From the NCBI GenBank assembly GCA_027596035.1, contig JADGJA010000652.1, positions 1 to 13,173 of the forward strand: a stretch of 13,173 nucleotides of DNA. Direction: 5' to 3'. Below are positions 10,193-13,173 of the stretch, piece after piece. A model generated the notes under the pieces. The model was not told the origin of the DNA. It saw only the letters and a list, made by a program, of their open reading frames with translations, and searched no databases. The stretch is from Thoreauomyces humboldtii (taxonomy: Eukaryota > Chytridiomycota > Chytridiomycetes > Spizellomycetales > Powellomycetaceae). The stretch's first letter is position 1. The number at the start of each line of letters is the position of its first letter. A program made the translations under genes and the position numbers.

Positions 10193-10804
10193 GACCGGGA
10201 ACGCCAGGATCAGGAGCGCCGAGAGCAGGAGCGCCGGGACCGGGAGCATCGGGCTGCACAGGAACGGGACCGTGAAGCACGACACATTCAGGAGGAGGAG
10301 GCTGCGGAAGTGCGCAACGCCCAACTGCTCCGCAAAGTTGCCAACCGACGCTTGAGAGGGGAACGCAAGGAGACCGTTAGGTGGGCCAACGTGGCCATTG
10401 CCCTAGCCGAGGAGTTCCTACTACTCGCCCCGAGCAGTCTGCACAAGCCAAGGAGGCTCAGGAACTTGCGCGGGAGCGCCATCCGCGAGGAACAACGAGA
10501 CCTCGACCGCCGAGTGGAGCTTCTGAGCGGGAAACTCGAGAAGTACAGCGGGTCCACCGACCGCTTGTATGGTAAGGGAAGACTCCCGTCACATTCACCC
10601 GCCACTTGGACGGAACCTGTTAAGGTGCTATGAGTCACAGTGCGTCATATGGGAGGCACGGAGGTCAAGGCCCTCCAAAGGACAGAAGCCACTGTCGAGA
10701 AGCCACTTTCGAGGGACCACTGTCGATTTAATTCCAACATGTGGTCCCCGATCAACCAGCACAGCCACCGCGGCCGGCGGACGTACAAGTTCCCCTCGCC
10801 TTAG
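10193..10804 (+). CDS. Charged coiled-coil protein, two exons, 5' end not resolved
   Basis: An open frame runs from 10106 to a donor GTAAGG at 10572. After a 69-nt intron (acceptor GTCACAG at 10640, phase 1 on both sides) it continues to a TAG at 10802-10804. There is no ATG in the upstream part. A plausible acceptor (ATACCAG at 10192) starts the exon at GAC 10193, giving about 180 residues. The first 45 residues are nearly all Arg, Glu, Gln and Asp in an imperfect QDRERQ/QERR pattern, predicted as a long helix or coiled coil. More mixed, basic sequence follows, ending RRTYKFPSP. I recognise no family. It may be a C-terminal extension of the upstream kinase (see findings), a separate gene with a missed upstream exon, or a 5'-truncated pseudogene. 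Confidence 0.45.
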
Positions 10805-10872
10805 GAGATGAACTTGGTTACAATCAGCAACATAGTATTATCACATGGTAGCAATGCCCTGAAGACCTCAGG

Positions 10873-10896
10873 CATCCATCCATTCATCCATCCATC
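10873..10896 (+). repeat. CATC tetranucleotide repeat
   Basis: Six tandem tetranucleotides, CATC with one CATT in third place, lie just before the ATG at 10907. This is a simple microsatellite-like tract. Confidence 0.75.
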
Positions 10897-10906
10897 GAAC
10901 CCTGAC

Positions 10907-11194
10907 ATGTCTCGATCTGAGAGCCCCGCCAACGACGGTATCGACCCAAACGAGACGCTTCCGGCGTTGTACCGTGAAGATCTTGACCCGGTGCTAAACC
11001 CCGCGGGCAAACCGCTGTCTCCCATCCCTACTCTCGCAACCCCGGACGACGCAAGCTTCGATATCTCATCGCCATGGATCCCGCAAAACAATCAACAGGA
11101 GGAGGCGCCCGCTGCGGGCCCTAACAAAAAGGAATCCTCCTCGTCTCGCAGTGCATGTATAGTCCCGACTATACATGCACTGCGACAGGTGTAG
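10907..11194 (+). CDS. Hypothetical Pro/Ser/Asp-rich 95-residue frame, possible first exon or gene fragment
   Basis: The ATG at 10907 opens a frame of 95 codons ending at TAG 11192-11194. The first 80 residues are hydrophilic and rich in Pro, Ser, Asp and Asn (MSRSESPANDGIDPNETL), which looks like disordered protein. The last 15 residues are encoded by the 40-nt palindrome at 11146-11185 and its edge, so the natural end of the protein was probably different. A GTGTAG at 11189 could serve as a weak donor. No family is recognised. It may be the start of a gene interrupted by the palindrome, or chance coding. Confidence 0.3.
   Translation: MSRSESPANDGIDPNETLPALYREDLDPVLNPAGKPLSPIPTLATPDDASFDISSPWIPQNNQQEEAPAAGPNKKESSSSRSACIVPTIHALRQV
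11146..11185. repeat. Perfect 40-nt palindrome (19-bp arms, 2-nt centre)
   Basis: The left arm TCGCAGTGCATGTATAGTC (11146-11164) is the exact reverse complement of 11167-11185, separated by CC. No mismatch occurs in 19 pairs, so it can extrude as a cruciform or form a very stable RNA hairpin. It interrupts the 95-codon frame. Confidence 0.95.
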
Positions 11195-11213
11195 GTGTAA
11201 TAGCTAAGATATA

Positions 11214-11283
11214 CCGCTTCTGCGTACGTAGGAGTGTAATACCTGGTAGCTAGGGTTTCTGCCTGAACCCTACGCAGAAGCGG
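11214..11283. repeat. Inverted repeat with 13-bp perfect arms and an inner hairpin
   Basis: CCGCTTCTGCGTA at 11214-11226 is matched by its reverse complement at 11271-11283. Just outside, AGCTA (11203-11207) and TAGCT (11286-11290) also pair, with unequal spacing. Inside, TAGGGTT (11251-11257) pairs with AACCCTA (11266-11272), an alternative fold that overlaps the outer right arm by two bases. Confidence 0.88.
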
Positions 11284-11483
11284 AATAGCTGAGCGGACCG
11301 CGGAGTGGCGCAGCAGTTCATTAGGCTTTTCGCGTCTCGTACAGGGGAAGAAATGTGAGCAGGGTCGTACGGAATTGGACAGTGATGCGTCGCACTCGCT
11401 TCTTGCCCCCCATGAAACGTCAGGTAAACCCATACAGTCTTTCAGCCCCATGAGCCCCTGTCTCGTTTTAGTTGAAAGGCGAC

Positions 11484-11559
11484 TGAAGGGCCGCCACAGT
11501 GAGGTCATGCAATCAGACACATTGTCTGTATATACTAACCTGACCTCACTGTGGCGAGA
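11484..11559. repeat. 76-nt hairpin repeat, copy A
   Basis: The unit contains a perfect 16-bp inverted repeat: CGCCACAGTGAGGTCA at 11492-11507 against 11541-11556. In the 33-nt loop, CAGACA and TGTCTG form a second 6-bp stem around CAT. The same unit recurs at 11682-11757, with an identical right half and differences mostly in the inner stem. No encoded protein, tRNA boxes or ribozyme core was recognised. Confidence 0.92.
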
Positions 11560-11681
11560 GTTGCCCCAAGGCGACACGCGTTTTCAAGGCCCTCGCTTGT
11601 TCTGCCCCTTCAAAATACACTTATGCTCTTGCATTCTTTTCAGCCCCTGAAGACGGGGTCCAGGAGAATGGTCACGGCGGG

Positions 11682-11757
11682 TGAAGGGCCGCCACACTGA
11701 GGTCATGCAATCAAACATATAGTCTCTATATACTAACCTGACCTCACTGTGGCGAGA
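11682..11757. repeat. 76-nt hairpin repeat, copy B
   Basis: It has the same length and orientation as copy A, starting 198 bp later. The left arm (11690-11705) has one mismatch to the right arm (11739-11754), CACACT in place of CACAGT, and the inner 6-bp stem has decayed. It therefore looks like the less conserved member of the pair. Confidence 0.92.
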
Positions 11758-11814
11758 CTTTTTCTCGTCGTCTACGTTTTTTGAGCGGGATGAGTGAGAG
11801 CACAAGAGATATGT

Positions 11815-11820
11815 TTTATT
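11815..11820 (-). terminator. AATAAA polyadenylation signal for the 90-residue gene
   Basis: The plus strand reads TTTATT, so the minus strand has AATAAA about 55 bases beyond the stop codon of the gene ending at 11874. This position is typical for a eukaryotic poly(A) signal. Confidence 0.55.
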
Positions 11821-11873
11821 GAAACTATTCAAACGGGGTATACAAGGGGCGAGTTTGGTGAAGGGTGGATTTT

Positions 11874-12146
11874 TTATTTGAGGGATCTGAGGGACGATCT
11901 CACTGAGGCGATCACATGCTTTTCCATGTCAAGGCCAAAGTGGACGATGTTGACGAGCTCCTCAATTGCCTCTAAACTAGGCTGGTAGGTCAGGAATGAT
12001 GTCAAGGAGCTGCGGAAGCGAAGCTGTACGTCTTCGGGGGTAATGACGTCCCTTGAAGTAGAGTTTTTGTATGCGCTGATGAGATCGGTAAGGGCTTTGG
12101 CGCTGCGTTGGTCGCTTACGTTGACAGAGATAGTGGTACCTGGCAT
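11874..12146 (-). CDS. Hypothetical 90-residue protein
   Basis: A single-exon frame runs from ATG at 12146 (context CACC before the ATG, good for initiation) to TAA at 11876-11874, followed by AATAAA. The protein starts MPGTTISVNVSDQRSAKAL. Beyond the first ten residues it looks mainly helical, with regular spacing of Leu, Ile, Val and Phe and a second hydrophobic segment (AIEELVNIVHFGLDM). It has no signal peptide, no long hydrophobic segment and no Cys. The frame stays open upstream to 12323 in a C/P-rich stretch that looks non-coding, so the internal ATG is preferred. I recognise no family; a small oligomerising or DNA-associated protein is only a guess. It is the nearest gene to the 76-nt hairpin repeats, which lie beyond its 3' end. 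Confidence 0.6.
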   Translation of the reverse strand: MPGTTISVNVSDQRSAKALTDLISAYKNSTSRDVITPEDVQLRFRSSLTSFLTYQPSLEAIEELVNIVHFGLDMEKHVIASVRSSLRSLK

Positions 12147-12203
12147 GGTGAAGAAAAGAGAGTACGGGAAGTGAACTTGTTCAAGATTCGGTTGTGGTGA
12201 AGG

Positions 12204-12231
12204 GTTGGGGGAATGTCGTTGGGGGAATGTC
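12204..12231. repeat. Tandem duplication of a 14-nt G-rich unit
   Basis: GTTGGGGGAATGTC occurs twice head to tail (12204-12217 and 12218-12231). It lies upstream of the minus-strand 90-residue gene. An 11-G run at 12283-12293 is nearby. Confidence 0.92.
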
Positions 12232-12321
12232 GCGAGGAAATGGATTTGAATACCCTGCTGCGCGCTGTTGCCATGGAGACCAGGGGGGGGGGGCGCGTAA
12301 CTGGGCGGTTCCTTTGCCAGC

Positions 12322-12339
12322 ACACGCGTCTACGCGTGT
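12322..12339. promoter_or_regulatory. Palindrome containing two ACGCGT (MCB-like) sites
   Basis: ACACGCGT and ACGCGTGT flank CT, a perfect 8-bp inverted repeat with two copies of ACGCGT. In fungi ACGCGT is the MluI cell-cycle box bound by MBF, which drives G1/S replication genes. It lies 176 bases upstream of the 90-residue gene's ATG and about 270 bases upstream of the primase gene. The functional assignment is inference. Confidence 0.45.
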
Positions 12340-12365
12340 CGCTTTGTTCCTCTCAAAGTTCCTCT

Positions 12366-12599
12366 TCACATTTTCTCCTGCATTCGAACTCGTCGCCGTT
12401 CTTCTGCACCAGGTTTGAACACGCGCTTCACGTCCACTCGATGCCTCCTTGGCCGCTCTGGCTGATTGATCCATTTTCGCGCAGTCTGCGGTGTGATATT
12501 CAGCGTTTTGCACAGCGCCGTGATCGTCTGAAACTCGAGGTGTCGCACTTCTCCCAAGAGCTCAATATCCACCAAATAGAAGTAATCCACCATTGGCAT
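12366..12599 (-). CDS. Small helix-turn-helix protein, hypothetical
   Basis: This frame of 77 residues runs from ATG at 12599 (or the in-frame ATG at 12593) to TGA at 12368-12366. Residues 25-45, TITALCKTLNITPQTARKWI, have the spacing of a helix-turn-helix: a first helix, a short turn at NI, then a recognition helix beginning TPQTAR. The C-terminal third is very basic (RPRRHRVDVKRVFK, then EERRRVR), which suits DNA binding. A small DNA-binding regulator of the neighbouring divergent primase gene is the natural reading. The start lies only 8 bases from the possible primase ATG on the other strand. The opposing plus-strand frame is also open here but has a poor composition. A downstream exon cannot be excluded. 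No family name is assigned. Confidence 0.5.
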   Translation of the reverse strand: MPMVDYFYLVDIELLGEVRHLEFQTITALCKTLNITPQTARKWINQPERPRRHRVDVKRVFKPGAEERRRVRMQEKM

Positions 12600-12607
12600 A
12601 GTGCCTG

Positions 12608-13103
12608 ATGGTAAGTGTTGTTATTATTTGTTTATTTTTACTGTGCGTTCTGGCGCATCAATTGTTTTCTGGTGATAATGACATAAAGCATTCAGATGGC
12701 CAAGAAGGTGACCCATGTCAACTTCGGCGGGGCTCAGTGGTTCATTGGATACGGCTCGCAAGCGGAAATGAAGGAGCAGGCGCTTGTCAGAGGCCACCAG
12801 TGCGAACTCGTCTCGCACAGACCATTGACTGCTCGGGAGATCAAGGAGGGTCGAAAGGGCACGAACCGCTATGGAAGTTACACAGACTGGGATGCAGCTT
12901 GGAAGGCCCTGAAGATATCGACGCCGAAATGTGTCAGCAATCATCTCTACGAGCTGATCCCAGAGGGACGACCATGCAAACCGTACCTCGACATCGATCT
13001 GAAAGCACTCCCAGCTGACGTTCCCACCGACGACGCCTTCCTGGACCTGATCACGGCCGCCGTCACAAAGGTCTTTGCGGATGACTACGAGATTGCCCTT
13101 GTC
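12608..13103 (+). CDS. Archaeo-eukaryotic primase (AEP/PrimPol-like) protein, 5' part
   Basis: Exons read 12608-12610 and 12696-13103, separated by an 85-nt intron (GTAAGT donor, ATTCAG acceptor); the gene then leaves the window. From the ATG at 12696, YELIPEGRPCKPYLDIDL at residues 85-102 matches the strand and metal-binding DxD motif (D99, D101) of the primase-polymerase superfamily, including PrimPol, herpesvirus UL52-like and NCLDV primases, which make primers on DNA templates. Upstream GSYTDWDAAWKAL fits the N-terminal helical part. The later catalytic motifs and any helicase or zinc domain would be downstream. A GTATGG donor at 13104 fits an intron ending beyond the window; reading on without splicing gives a stop at 13134. 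Alternatively the gene is truncated. The divergent neighbour is the HTH protein. Confidence 0.65.
12611..12695 (+). other. Intron directly after an ATG, before a second ATG
   Basis: The sequence reads ATG, GTAAGT, then ATTCAG, ATG GCC. If 12608-12610 is in the transcript, the first coding exon is the start codon alone; otherwise this is a 5' leader intron and translation starts at 12696. The protein differs by one methionine at most. Confidence 0.65.
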
Positions 13104-13173
13104 GTATGGTTATACCCGTACCATGGTTTCTTGTAGTCACCACCCGCCAGGGCTTGCCCCGAAGCGTCGGTAC

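Larger units (their letters stand above)
11195..11873. other. Non-coding stretch with nested inverted repeats and two hairpin repeats
   Basis: No convincing gene lies here. The open frames that cross it on the minus strand simply translate the hairpin repeats. It contains the inverted repeat at 11214-11283, the two 76-nt repeat copies, and the 3' flank of the minus-strand 90-residue gene. Confidence 0.6.

Noticed and set aside
11300..11345. tRNA A-box-like TGGCGCAGCAG
   Set aside because: No T-arm with a GGTTC core follows and the acceptor stem does not pair.
11092..11577. 161-codon minus-strand frame
   Set aside because: It crosses the palindrome, the nested inverted repeat and hairpin copy A, so most of its length is translated repeat. 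It shares a peptide with another frame only because the 76-nt repeat is duplicated.
11484..11757. CRISPR array or self-cleaving ribozyme pair
   Set aside because: There are only two units with no regular spacer series, and no hammerhead core (CUGAUGA with GAAA) is present.
12213..12608. 131-codon plus-strand frame before the primase
   Set aside because: It crosses the 11-G run, the tandem duplication and the ACGCGT palindrome, has no family-like content, and opposes the better HTH frame.
13104..13136. 33-nt intron inside the primase gene (GTATGG to TTGTAG)
   Set aside because: All other introns here are 60-90 nt. A donor at 13104 with its acceptor beyond the window edge fits better, although simple truncation at the TAG cannot be excluded.

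Overview
This is a eukaryotic nuclear segment. Every multi-exon gene can be assembled with short GT-AG spliceosomal introns (about 60-90 nt), most with GTRAGT-like donors. The proteins are a hybrid histidine kinase with two receivers, an HRI-type eIF2-alpha kinase and a Trf4-like nucleotidyltransferase. Together with the compact introns and moderately high GC, this fits an early-diverging (zoosporic, chytrid-like) fungus best; another microbial eukaryote is possible. The assignment is inference, because no rRNA or mitochondrial marker is present.

Layout. 1-586 is upstream sequence without a convincing gene. 587-5582 (+) is an eight-exon, 1508-residue membrane hybrid histidine kinase: MASE1-like sensor, HisKA, HATPase, REC, REC. 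The histidine (H) box and the asparagine (N) box each sit on a micro-exon of about 35 nt. 6073-7194 (-) is a two-exon DNA polymerase beta-type nucleotidyltransferase with a C-terminal C2H2 zinc finger, convergent with the histidine kinase. 7589-10083 (+) is a two-exon, 810-residue HRI-like eIF2-alpha kinase, divergent from the nucleotidyltransferase. 10193-10804 (+) holds two exons of a charged coiled-coil protein with no start codon of its own.

The right-hand 2.4 kb looks different. It has a proline/serine-rich 95-codon reading frame that runs into a perfect 40-nt palindrome, a second nested inverted repeat, two copies of a 76-nt hairpin-forming repeat, and a 90-residue minus-strand gene with its own AATAAA. 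It ends with a small minus-strand helix-turn-helix protein and, eight bases away and divergent, the 5' part of an archaeo-eukaryotic primase/PrimPol-like gene that runs off the window.

The two kinases and the nucleotidyltransferase read as ordinary host genes (environmental sensing, translational stress control, RNA or nucleotide modification); nothing shows they are co-regulated. The hairpin repeats plus the HTH and primase genes are the best candidate for an accessory module, such as an integrated virus-like or plasmid-like replicon. This is a hypothesis, since only one edge is visible and no capsid, integrase or terminal repeat is seen.
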